Assembly: GCA_009756935.1 (NCBI GenBank)
Contig: VZDP01000007.1
Location: 1 to 55,253, forward strand
Source of the DNA: Mesomycoplasma ovipneumoniae
Lineage (GTDB): Bacteria; Bacillota_I; Bacilli_A; Mycoplasmatales; Metamycoplasmataceae
Direction: 5' to 3'
Length of the DNA: 55,253 bases
Shown: piece after piece, positions 45,336 to 55,253 of the stretch
Layout of the letters: every line of letters starts with the position of its first letter
Position numbering within the stretch: the first letter of the stretch is position 1
Translations under genes and position numbers: made by a program
Notes under the pieces: model-generated
Databases searched by the model: none
What the model was told of the DNA's origin: nothing
What the model saw: the letters and a program-made list of their open reading frames with translations, nothing else

Positions 45336-45748
45336 ACTCGAGGAACAGGCTCACCACTCTGATTTTTATTTTTTTGACAATATTCTTGATCTTCATAAGT
45401 ATGACTACCAATCAAGCATCTAATCTCATTATAAAAATGGAAATTTTCAAGATCCTTAGAAAAAAACACAGTTTTTGGAATATCTGCTAATTTTAAGTTA
45501 TAGATATAGCTATCCTGCTTATAGTCAATACCAATAATTGTCTCAATCGGGTTAATTACCTCAGCGCAAAAATCCATACCATAAACTCATAAAAAATTAG
45601 GTATTCGCGCAAACCTATCTTCACACTCAGGATCATAATCTTGAATTATATTTTCAACTGAACAAGGACTTTTAATATTAATTTCTAAATATTTTAGTTT
45701 TTTTAATTGTTTTTTTGCCTTAGACATCAAATCTATCAGGTTTTCCAT
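44939..45748 (-). pseudogene. Family-2 gene, truncated at the inverted junction
   Basis: 269 codons. Starts MENLIDLMSKAKKQLKKLKY and matches the intact 600-residue relative (47381-49183) through NVENIYNLLLKEG. It then crosses the junction at ~44990 into antisense sequence, passes a TGA (Trp) and stops at 44939. The C-terminal ~330 residues are missing. Its ATG overlaps the 3' end of the intact family-1 gene by 29 bases. Confidence 0.75.
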
Positions 45749-47153
45749 ATAAGAAATGCACCTTTTCAATATTTAACATTTTTTTTCTTGGTAAAAATTC
45801 CGACTTTATACCATTGTCCTTATCCCCTATCATTCTTAATCTCCTTACATGATAACTGGGAAAATATATTTTTACGTATGGTTGCTCATTTGTACTTCGA
45901 CTTGGTTCAACATCAAACTTATTTTTAGAGTCAGTTCAATCAATAACATCATTAACTAGGCCTTCTCCAACAACAAAGTTATCTTTAGTAAAACCGGAAT
46001 CTTTATTTAAATTATTATTGGGGTCTACTAGCCTTTCATTTCTCACAATCAAATTTGCTGTATCTTTTGTTTTTATAGCCAAAGTTTTCATAACTGATTC
46101 ATTATAGGAATAAAAATCAATAGGGGAATTTAATTTTTCCTTGATATAGTTACGGTCTGCTTTATCAATTTTACCTTTTGTCAAATTAGGCAGCAAATTA
46201 TCAATAACAATCTGAGTTAATTTTGATTGGGCTAGCAAGCTTCCAACGGCTAAAACTCAAGCTTGATTTTCTGATATTTCTTCTTCACTAATAACAAAAT
46301 AAGGTTGTAGGCCTTTAGTGCGAAAATTAAAGAATCAAGCAAGATGGATTCCCGTGTATCTTCTCAATTTTTCCTTGTCTTTTACAACAGAAAGTCTTAA
46401 AGTCTTTATATTTGCTATTGCATTAATTCTAGACTTACTTTTTCCTTTTGTCAATTTATCTAAATCAACTTCAATTGAGTCAGTACCTCTTGAAGTAATA
46501 GGACTATCATTATCTTTGTGGACAGGATGGGCAGACCGATTATTATTTCATCATCTTCCAACATCACTAACAATATTCGGAAAAATGCCCGCAGCAATAC
46601 CAACAATAGCAGCTCCAATAGCATATCAAAATAATCCACTAAAAGCAGCAGGAGCAGCAACAACTGCTGCTGGCGCCGCAGTTTTTTCAACCCGAGTTTT
46701 ATTTTGAAGCTCTCTAAAGTCAAAAACATGCCCTTCTAATTTTAGTTTTGGCACACCTTCTTCAAAATAGAGTTCAGCTTTTTTGTTAACTAATTCAAGT
46801 GAAGAACTATTTAAAATTACCTCACCTTCTTGATTAATTTGAATTTCGATATCATCTAGATTAGGAGAGTCTGAATTAGTGCTTGTTTTGTTTAGATGTG
46901 TTTTGGCTTTTTTAATATTTGCATTGATGACAAGCGAATTCTGTTGGTTTTTGGTTGAAACAATTTGCACTAAATCATCAAAATTTACTGGTTTTTTTGA
47001 ATTTGATAAATCTATATCACGAGTTTCAAGTTTAAAATCTGAATAGCTTTTTGTATTTTGAAAATGTCAAAGCGGCCCAAAAACACTTAGACTTAATGAT
47101 GAAAAAGCAATAATATTAGTTATAAACTTAAAAAGTTTTAGTTTTTTCTTCAT
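45720..47153 (-). CDS. Family-1 protein: exported or membrane protein of an unrecognised two-gene module
   Basis: 477 residues, the only full-length member in the window. An N-terminal basic plus hydrophobic segment (KKKLKLFKFITNIIAFSSLS) looks like an uncleaved signal or anchor, with no lipobox. An Ala-rich hydrophobic segment (~170-205, GAAIVGIAAGIFP) could be a second membrane span. The C-terminal half has conserved family blocks (KLNSPIDFYS, DTANLIV, FPSYHVRR, EKVHFLYG). The 3' end overlaps the start of a family-2 gene by 29 bases, an arrangement repeated in every copy, so the two proteins probably act together. No known domain identified. Confidence 0.8.
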
Positions 47154-47348
47154 TTTTTCTCCTTATTTATGTACTATATTCAAATTCCTAGTGTTTAAAT
47201 TATAGCATACATTAAAACTTTTTAGGGAAAATTTCGTTAAAAATTCAGCGTCTTCAAAAATAAATTGATAAAAAATTCAGGCAACCTTTGCAAATAAACA
47301 AAATTTTTCTAACAAAATTTTTATTTTTGAATAACCAAAAATAAAAAA

Positions 47349-47386
47349 AGCTAAAAATTTTAAAAAAGAATTTAAAATTTTTAGCT
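47349..47386 (-). terminator. Terminator of the intact family-2 gene
   Basis: AGCTAAAAATTTTAAA/TTTAAAATTTTTAGCT hairpin that includes the stop codon of the gene, followed on the minus strand by a T-run. Confidence 0.8.
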
Positions 47387-49183
47387 TCGAAGTTTTTCGC
47401 CATCGAAAAGATCAGCGAACATTTTCTCATCATCGCGGGCTTTGTCGCTATATTCACCGCGAAAATCTGTTTTATCAATCTCATCAAAAAAGCTATTTTT
47501 GTCTCTACTGCTTAAAGAAAAATCAAAATGCTGTTCTAAAATCAATTTTTTTTCTTGTTGGTTATATAAACTCGAATTTTCTACAAAATCGTCAAAATAC
47601 TTAAATTCATGAGTTGCTTCTTCTTGAAATTTTTTAATTGCATCACGATATAAAGTTAATTCTTCCATAGAAGATTCAATTACATTTTTATTTAAATAAT
47701 TTGATTTTGATGGGGAAGAAAAAACAAACTGCGGATCTTGGTTATTTCGCAGAAAAATATCTTGTTCAAGTTTGACTAATTTTTCCTTAAAATAATATTT
47801 TAAAATTTCATATTTACCTTCATAAATATCATCATATAAATTTGAATGGCCAAATCAGTAATAAATTTTTTCACCTTCAACATACAATAAAATGAAATTT
47901 TTTAATGCAATTGGCATAATCCATGATTCTCTCGCACAAAAGGCGGAGTTGTAATATGGTTGAAATCAAAAAACAGGCTTTTTTGAATCAAATTGGGAAA
48001 TTATTTCATCAAAAAGTCCGTATTCTTGGCCGCCAAAGTAAAAAATTTCAAAATTTTCAAGTTTTAGTTTTGCCCAACCTGGTAGAATAAAATAATCAGG
48101 TTCATGGAGATAAAAATCTAGATCTTCAATTTCATATTTAGGACCAAATAAAATTTGCAACAAATAGATTAATTCGATTTTATTTGTCCAATTATTCACA
48201 TTATCATAATAAGTTTGGCCTCTTTCACCAAAAAGTTCGATGCAATACTTTCGATATTCCGGTCCAAATTTATCAAATCAACTAAGAATAAATTTATCGC
48301 GATTTTCAATGTTTAAATTAAGCTTTTTAATACCGTATTTTTCAAATTTTTTAAGCAAATTTTCATAAGTTTCAAAAGTAAATACATTTTGAATTGGTTC
48401 GATTTGGGTTTTTTCGCCAAAATTATAATTCTCTTTTAATAACAAATTGTAGATATGTTCTACATTTTTTCCTAAATATGCTTTATTTATATCTACAAAC
48501 TTTGAGTTATATTCATGTCTTTTTGATAAAAAATCAAAGATTTTTTCGTGATAATTTGCTAAATTTTTTGGCTTTGCATAAGGAACACTTTCCTGAATTT
48601 CCTTAATAATTAAAGCTTCAATTTCTCTTAATTTGCTTTTTGATTTAAACATTTTCCAGAAAATAGCCGGATAAGAGATTGAAAATTCGCATTTTTCAAT
48701 ATCATCAAAGTTTTCAAAGACAACAACAACTTCTTCAAAACCTTTACCATCGTGTAAAGCATATGCAGGAGAAAGTTCAGAGATAGAATCAACATTTTCT
48801 TTTCCATTTTTATCACAATATTCATCGTCGCCTCAGTTGCCAATTAAACACCTAATATCATTATAAAAATGGAAATCTTTGAGTTTTTTGGAAAAAAACG
48901 CACTTTTTGGGATATCTTCTAGTTTTAAATTATAAACATAATCTTCTTGTTTATAATTTAAACTAATAATTCTTTCAATTGGATTAGGATTGAAGGTGTC
49001 ATAAAGGTAATTGTATAAAAAATTTGGAAATGGATAATTCTTATAATAACAATCAGACGTTAAATCAACATCATCCCTAGTCATGTTACCAACTGAACAA
49101 CGACTTTTAATATCAATTTCTATATATTTTAGTTTAATTAACTGTTTTTTTGCCTTAGTTACTAAATCTAATTGCATCTCCAT
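47381..49183 (-). CDS. Family-2 protein, intact 600-residue copy
   Basis: Large hydrophilic protein with no signal peptide or membrane segment, continuous over several TGA Trp codons. Conserved blocks shared by all copies: KKQLxKLKYxEIDIK (N-term), DIPKxxFFSKxL, CEFSISYP, EIxESVPYAKPKNLANY, YNFGEKTxIxPIQNVFTFETYE, PDYFILPxWAKLKLENF, GGQEYGLFDEII and KLVKLEQDIFLR; the C-terminus is more variable and acidic. The tract around WAKLKLENFxIFYFGGQEYGLFDEII recalls a SMI1/KNR4-like fold, but I cannot confirm this. ATG at 49183 overlaps the family-1 remnant upstream by 29 bases. Function unknown. Confidence 0.8.
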
Positions 49184-49364
49184 ATAAAAAATGCACCTTT
49201 TCCATATTTAACATTTTTTCTCTTGGTATAAAATCCTTCTTTTCGAATTTTCCCTTTATCATTCTTGCTCTCCTTACGTGATAACTGGGAAAAAGTATTT
49301 TTATGTATGATTGGCAATTGTCGGTTAGATTTTCTTTAATATCAAACTCGGAACATTTTTGCAA
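49155..49364 (-). pseudogene. Family-1 remnant (last ~60 codons only)
   Basis: Keeps YIKILFPSYHVRRARM and MEKVHFLYG, homologous to the end of the gene at 45720-47153, and overlaps the next gene start as in the intact pair. Everything upstream, about 400 codons, is missing. Upstream sequence (~49365-49486) matches the spacer at ~43752-43867, so both remnants sit after a family-2 gene end. Confidence 0.7.
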
Positions 49365-49486
49365 GCAAACATAAATTCAACTGATAAAATTGCTATTTTT
49401 AAATAGATAAAAATGAAAAACAAGTTAAAAATTTTAAAAATAAACTTAAATCTTTTGTCTTTAAATTCATTAATCAACAAAAAGAT

Positions 49487-51529
49487 CTACGATTCACCTT
49501 CTATCTCAAGAAATTTTTTACTTTTATCACCACGAAAATCTACTCTTGCGATTTCTTCATAATATTTAGTTCTACCATCATAATCCCAAGAAAAAGGACC
49601 ATGTTTTTCTAAAATTAATTCTTTTTCTTGTTGGCTATATAAATTAGTATTTTCTAGAAAAGGTCTAAAGTATTCAAATTCATGGTCTGTTTCTTTTAGA
49701 AATTTATTCAAGGCATCCCGATATAAAATTAATTCTTCCATAGATGATCCAATCACATTTTTAGTTAAATTATTTTGCCTTGGTGGTCATGAGACAAAGA
49801 ACGCCGGATCCTTGCCATCACGCAGAAAAATATCTTGTTCAAGTTTGACTAATTTTTGTTTGAAATAATATTTTAAAATTTCATATTTACCTTGATAAAT
49901 ATCATCATACAAATTTGAATGGCCAAATCAGTAATAAATTTTTTGCCCGTCAACATACAATAAAATAAAATTCTTTAACGAAATTGGCGAAATTCAGCCA
50001 GTGTTGGTGCTATAAGCGGAACGATAATACGGTTTAAATCAAAAAACTGGTTTTTTTGAGTCAAATTGGGAAATTATTTCATCAAAAAGTCCGTATTCTT
50101 GGCCACCAAAGTAAAAAATTTGGAAATTTTCTAGTTTAAGTTTGGCTCAACTTGGTAAAATAAAATAATCAGGTTCATCAAGGTCGACATTCTCAGTGGG
50201 AAAATAATATCTAGGGCCAAATAAAATTTGCAACAAATAGATAAATTCGATTTTATTTGTTCATTTATTTAAATTATCATAATAAAATTGGCCTTTTTTA
50301 CCAAAAAGGTTGATGCAAAATTTTCGATACTCAGGACCGAATTTATCAAATCAACTAAGAATAAATTTATCCCGGTTTTCAATGTTTAAATCAAGCTTTT
50401 TAATCCCGTATTTTTCAAATTTTTTAAGCAAATTTTCATAAGTTTCAAAAGTAAATACATTTTGAATTGGTTGGATTCTAGTTTTTTCGCCAAAATTATA
50501 TCCCTGTTTTAACAACAAATTGTAGATATTTTCTACATTTTGTCCTAAATATGGTTTGTTTATATCTACATATTCTGAGTTATATTCATATCTTTTTGAT
50601 AAAAAATCAAAGATTTTTTCGTGATAATTTGCTAAATTTTTTGGCTTAGCATAAGGAACACTTTCTTTGATTTCCTTAATTATTAAAGATTCAATTTCTT
50701 TTAATTTTTCTACTGATTTAAATATTTTTCTAAAAACGGTAGGATAAGAAATTGAAAATTCACATTTTTCAGTGTCATTAAAGTTTTCAAAGGCAACAAC
50801 AACCTTTTTCAAACCTTTAGTGTAGTACCAAGTATTTGAAAAATAAACTCGAGGAACAGGCTCACCACTCTGATTTTTATTTTTTTGACAATATTCTTGA
50901 TCTTCATAAGTATGACTACCAATCAAGCATCTAATCTCATTATAAAAATGGAAATTTTCAAGATCCTTAGAAAAAAACACAGTTTTTGGAATATCTGCTA
51001 ATTTTAAGTTATAGATATAGCTATCCTGCTTATTCACCATATCAATAATTGTCTCATCTGTTAAATTAGTAACATGAGTACTTGAGCTAAAAGGTGTTCC
51101 AGGTTCATTATAGGCCATATGACCGTTAATTCCGATGCTAATATATTGTAAATCAATCGGATTTTCAGCGATTTTTTGCTCATAAAGTTTTACTTCTTGG
51201 TCAAGATCTGGCGCTTTTGAGTTAGGAATATTAATCTGGGAAGCAGGAACATTAACATGGTCAAATAAATTAGTTTTCATTTGTTTGATAAATGCCTCTG
51301 GATGATCTTGGTCAATTCCGACAAATTCATCAAGATTAAATGTTGTAATTTTATCCCAGGAAGTCCCGTTTTGGCGGTGGTCTTCAATTAAAAGTTTATA
51401 AGTTTCAATTGGTGAAACCCCGGTTGCAAAACCTAAAACTGAATTAGGTTTTGTTCTGATTTGTTCAATAAAAAGGTATGCACAATATTTGTGTAGGTCA
51501 GTTAATTTTTTAAAAATTAATATTTTCAT
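49487..51529 (-). CDS. Chimeric gene: N-terminal half of glucosamine-6-phosphate deaminase fused to a family-2 protein
   Basis: 680 residues in one frame. Residues 1-~165 are NagB: MKILIFKKLTDLHKYCAYLF, FATGVSPIETYKLL, TTFNLDEFVGI (catalytic Asp region) and GINGHMAYNEPGTPFSSSTH (catalytic His). After DETIID the frame switches to QDSYIYNLKLADIPKTVFF and continues as family 2 to its normal C-terminus. The NagB C-terminal ~80 residues (lid and sugar-phosphate-binding region) and the first ~85 residues of family 2 are absent. The junction lies where both parents read GAGACAATTATTG. Start ATG 51529 has a GGAG site. Deaminase activity is unlikely; it might express family 2 from the nagB promoter. 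Confidence 0.85.
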
Positions 51530-51593
51530 TTTAATGTTCTCCAATTTAAAATAGCAAATAAAAGTTGTTATTATTATTTGCTCAATTATAATT

Positions 51594-52997
51594 TTATCAA
51601 AAAAAATTAATTAACTGTTTTTGTCCAACTGATAGATCTGTTTTTTCTTGGTAATTAATTAAGTTTTTGTCTTTTAGGTCATTTAAATTAATTAAATTAA
51701 TTAATTCATTGATTTTTTCAAGATCAGTTTTTGAATAAAAACTGATATTTTCAGCTAAATTACCTTCAATTAAGGCCGGATTATTATCAATAAAACTTAT
51801 ATTTTGAATAATATTTTTATCAGAAATTGTTTTTAAATTAGTTGAATTGAAAAAAATCTCACCTTTATAATCGCGCTCAATACCCATTAAAATCTTTAAA
51901 AACGTCGATTTTCCAGAGCCATTATCACCTTGAAGCAAATATTTTTTACCAACTATAATTTCAAAATTAATATTTTCTAGCACTTTTTTATTTTCATAGT
52001 CAAAATTCAAGTTTTTGACGCTAATTTTATGAATTTTTTCTGTAAAATCTTCAAAATTCAAATTTGTTTTAGGTTTATTTTCATTTAATTTAGAATCTTT
52101 AAATTGTTTTTTCAGTGATAAATATTGAACTCCCACAACAATAAAAGTATTAAAATTACTGATAAGTAACTGGTTGGCACTATTGATAGTTACCAAAGCA
52201 ATTATTGTTGATGCTGGATTTTCATAATAAATTCCTAAAAAAATGATTGCTAAATCCGTTAAAATTAAAAATAATTTGCGAATTGTTAAATTTATATTTG
52301 TATTAAATTGATCCCACAATCTATATTTTCTTTGCATAAAACTGGCGTTTTTTGATGTTGGTGTTAGGATTTTTTTTAGCAAATGAATTTTACCGAAAAA
52401 TAAAAATGCCTCAAATTTATTTAATTTTTCGCTAAATTCGCTGTTTAAATTTTCAAGTGAATCTAGTTGTTGTCTAATTTTTTCACTAAAAAATTTTCTA
52501 AAAAAAATGGGAAAAGTAATTCAAGCCAAAGTCAAACCAAAAACTATTGATCCAATTATTGGATTTATATAAAAAATAGTTGCCAAAATTGCAATAATTG
52601 GAAAAATTAAAGAAATAATATAAAATAAAAATGCAAAAAGTGTCTCGCCTTTTGTGAAAGCCTCGTTAAAAAACAATGAAAAATAGTTTCCAGGGGTATT
52701 TTTAACATATTCTTTATATGATAAATTGTTAAAAATACTCAATTTTTCTTTAATTAATTTTAGCGCGCTTAATTGTCCAAAAATTCTTGAAAAAAGTGAA
52801 TTATAAATAACAGATAAAAGAGAACTAATTATAATTGCAAACATATCTAACCCTAACCAAATTCACATTTTAATTTGATTATTGTCTGATAAAGCCTGGT
52901 ATAAAAATCTTTTTGTAACTACTGAAAGACCAACGATACAAAATATAAAAAGTGAATAAAAAATATTAAAAATATGCAATTTAACTATTTTTTTCAT
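51594..52997 (-). pseudogene. ABC exporter (permease-ATPase fusion), 3' end missing
   Basis: 467 residues. About five or six membrane segments in the first ~280 residues, then an ATPase domain with Walker A GDNGSGKST (~365) and signature LSVGQKQ. It stops four residues after the signature (one TGA Trp, then TAA), so Walker B, D-loop and switch His are lost. The full-length neighbour continues ~70 residues further. The break is close to the nagB chimera, so it probably arose in the same rearrangement. ATG at 52997 overlaps the upstream gene stop by 17 bases. May dimerise with its neighbour as a half-broken pair. Confidence 0.8.
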
Positions 52998-54588
52998 GAT
53001 TATTTTTCTCCAGGTTAATTATTTCATCAAAGCCTAATTTTTGCAAATCACTTATATGATGACTAACAAAAATAATAGTTAATTCGGGGTTTTTTAACAA
53101 TTGACCTATTAAAATATTTGAATAATCCTTCTGAATATTGTCAAAAGCTTCATCAATTAGTCAAAATTTAATAGGAGAATATTGGAGCCGTGCAAAAACA
53201 ATTTTTTGTTTTTGGCCTTCTGAAAGACTATTAGTACTAATTTGGGCTTCGAGGTCAAAGTCAATTTCTAGTGATTTAAGAATTGAATTTAACTTTTGAT
53301 AATCTGGATTTTCTGCAAATAAAGTAATGTTGTTTTTGAGGGTTGTATTAAAAATTAAATTTTGATTATCTATAAGTCCAATTTGATCTCTTAGATATTT
53401 TTGGTTCAATTCTTTCTGCTCATAGTTATTATTTATTAAGATTTTGCCTTCGTAGGTGTCATAAACTCCGGAAATTATTTTAATTAGGGTGGATTTTCCG
53501 GCGCCATTTCGCGCTGAAATCAAGTATTTTTTATTTTTTTCGAAAATAAAATTGAAATTATCTACGATAGTTTTATCTTCAAATTTAAAATTAACATTTT
53601 GAAATTTAATACTATTGATAGGTTCTTGAATCATTACTTTTTGTTCTGACAAATTATTATCTTCAACAATTTTGTCATACAAAAATGACGATTGTTTGAA
53701 TGAAAATAATCCGAGGACAATTTCTCCAATGTCAGAATGCAATTGATTTGAGTATAAAAGTAGTGATAGAAAAATCGTCAAACTATAAAAATTATAAAAT
53801 GTTAAAACTGATATTTCCATTATAATAAATGCTACTGAAATACTAAATAAAAAATTTAATCAAACATTTAACTTTGTCAGTTTTTTATACTCTTTTATTT
53901 GTTTTTTGGAAAAATTTTTATAACTTGTGTAAAATAATTGTTTAAATCTTTCTATTTTATTGTGAAAATAGAAAGATTTAAATGAATTAAGAAGTCCTAA
54001 ATTATACTGTGAAAAAATTTCGCTATCTCTTGATAGATTCATGACAGGTTCTGATGCAAAATTGTTAATTTTTTGTTGAAAAAATAGCAAAACTAAACTT
54101 AAAATCATGGTCGATAAAATTAAAATTCAACTTCAATTTAATGACAAAACTATCATTAATGAGATTCCGCCAAAAATTGATATAAGTGGAGTTATTATGT
54201 TTAAAAAGTTACCAATTATTTCTAAGGCAAGTCTAAGATCATAATTAAACCACGAAATCATAGAATTTCTGTTAAATTTCAAGTGAAAATAGGAGCTGTT
54301 TTGAATTTTTTTAATAATAATATCGCTTAATTTATTTCTAATATCCATTTCTAAAAGACTGAAAATCCAACCTTTTAGAAATGAAAAAATGATAAAAATT
54401 CCAAGCGGTACTATTAACATAACCAAGGTCAAACCTAAATTAAGAGTAGGTTTTTCTTCAACAAAAAATTCAACAACAAATTTATAGCTAAAAATGTGAA
54501 CTAAAAGTCCTGCTTCTTTTATTAATATTATAAAAATTATTAGTATGAATTTTGGTCTTGCTAAGTTGAATAATTTGAAAATGTTCAT
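52981..54588 (-). CDS. ABC exporter half-transporter (permease-ATPase fusion)
   Basis: 535 residues: N-terminal membrane domain of about six segments (~10-300) and C-terminal ATPase. Walker A is ARNGAGKST (first Gly replaced by Ala), signature SLSEGQKQK, Walker B FWLIDEAFD and switch His in FVSHH. The degenerate Walker A suggests a non-equivalent heterodimer with the next gene. ATG at 54588 is fixed by GAGGAG, 12 bases downstream of an unlikely TTG. Lies 54 bases after a gene with LanC-like features, so peptide export is a reasonable guess. Confidence 0.88.
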
Positions 54589-54642
54589 TTTTCTCCTCAA
54601 TTATTCTAATTAAGATAGTATAAACTAATTTAGGAAAAGTAA

Positions 54643-55253
54643 TTAAGTGAATAATTCTGAAATTATTATTATAGAGGCGTAAATTTTTGGCTTATAATTA
54701 TTAATTTTTAAATTTTTTTGATAGCAATAATTTAAAAATTTTTCATTCTTAACAACTTTGTAAATAGTATTAATTATCAAATAATTCAAAATTTTAAATT
54801 CTTTATGATGAAAGAGAATATCTACAAAAAATTTTTTTTCTTCATCTCAAAAACTTAAAACAAAAATTACTCATTTTAAAACTTGTTCATAATAGTTTTT
54901 TTCATTAATTTTTTGACCGAAATAATGTATTAATCCTGTAACACCATGGAAAAAATTAATTTTGGTGGAAATCATACCTTCTAATGATTTCTCGAGTAAT
55001 GTAATTCGCTTGTAATATTTATTGTATTTTCCTTTTAAAACTAAGTAACACAAACCAAGAGAGCCATCTCAAATGTATGGTGATAAATATTTTTTGTTTT
55101 TAACAAGAATTTGGTTATTATGTTTTTCTACGCGCTTATCGAAAATATAATCAATTATTTTTTGATAATAAAAATTGCTTGAAAAATCGTTATATAACTT
55201 GCTCTTCAATAAAAACCAATGCCCCCAAAATAGTAGATTTGAAGTAGTAAAAT
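54643..55253 (-). CDS. Possible LanC-like (lanthionine synthetase) C-terminal region, partial
   Basis: About 202 codons of the 3' end; the gene continues beyond the window. Visible blocks are LLFWGHWFLLK at the edge, SPYIWDGSLGLCYLVLKG and INFFHGVTGLIHYFG, followed by a Lys/Ile/Tyr-rich helical tail. The W-x-G-S-x-G-L and HG-x-x-G-(L/I) spacing resembles the (alpha/alpha)6 barrel of LanC-like proteins, including class III LanKC C-termini. The downstream pair of ABC exporter genes fits a peptide-modification locus. Zinc-ligand Cys residues cannot be confirmed, so the call is tentative; another alpha-toroid enzyme is possible. Confidence 0.4.

Noticed and set aside
46318..46707. 129-codon plus-strand open frame
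   Set aside because: It is antisense to the well-supported family-1 gene (45720-47153), which carries the conserved blocks.

Overview
The window is very AT-rich DNA from a wall-less mollicute. In-frame TGA codons must be read as tryptophan throughout: almost every gene (ligA, ptsI, dnaX, mnmA, pepA and others) is complete only under genetic code 4. Gene content (lipoproteins with Mycoplasma-type lipoboxes, a DUF31 protease lipoprotein, ECF transporter, PTS enzyme I) suggests a hominis-group Mycoplasma, possibly a relative of the M. hyopneumoniae/ovipneumoniae cluster. The species cannot be fixed by eye.

Layout. (1) 1-4.3 kb: a DNA cytosine-5 methyltransferase followed by a large DUF262/DUF1524 (GmrSD/SspE-like) nuclease gene, frameshifted at an A9 tract. 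(2) 4.5-13.2 kb, minus strand: pepA, trmB, an acidic Pro/Glu-rich membrane protein, and an ABC permease/ATPase operon with two lipoproteins. (3) 13.3-24.3 kb: a degenerate lactate/malate dehydrogenase homologue, ptsI, nadE-yebC, a DUF31 serine-protease lipoprotein, membrane proteins and mnmA. (4) 24.4-35 kb, minus strand, tightly packed: dnaX-ybaB-recR-tmk-holB-rsmI, hpt, ecfA1-ecfA2-ecfT, ligA. (5) 35.2-37.4 kb, plus strand: a hypothetical gene, lplA and an alpha/beta hydrolase. (6) 37.4-51.6 kb: a heavily rearranged zone. It holds a truncated DJ-1/PfpI gene, an IS30-family (IS1630-like) element flanked by 63-bp palindromic repeats, a second copy of the first 3,188 bp, and three to four copies (intact, truncated, inverted, fused) of an unrecognised two-gene family. 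One of these is fused in frame to the N-terminal half of nagB. (7) 51.6-55.25 kb, minus strand: two ABC exporter half-genes (one truncated) and the 3' end of a possible LanC-like gene running off the window.

Three observations stand out. First, a roughly 560-600 bp non-coding element occurs three times (16.1, 23.7 and 37.4 kb). It has terminal inverted repeats, target duplications in two cases, and an internal promoter, a Shine-Dalgarno plus four-codon mini-ORF, and hairpins; it looks like a MITE carrying a small RNA or leader. Second, the methyltransferase/DUF262 module is duplicated. The copies look identical except for a 27-bp patch in copy 2 that is the reverse complement of adjacent sequence. 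Third, several genes in zone 6 are in-frame chimeras joined at short homologies.

Limits: all identifications come from reading motifs. Identity between repeat copies was judged by eye. The window starts inside the (TA)n tract that in copy 2 follows the IS, so an assembly break or collapse at this repeat is possible.
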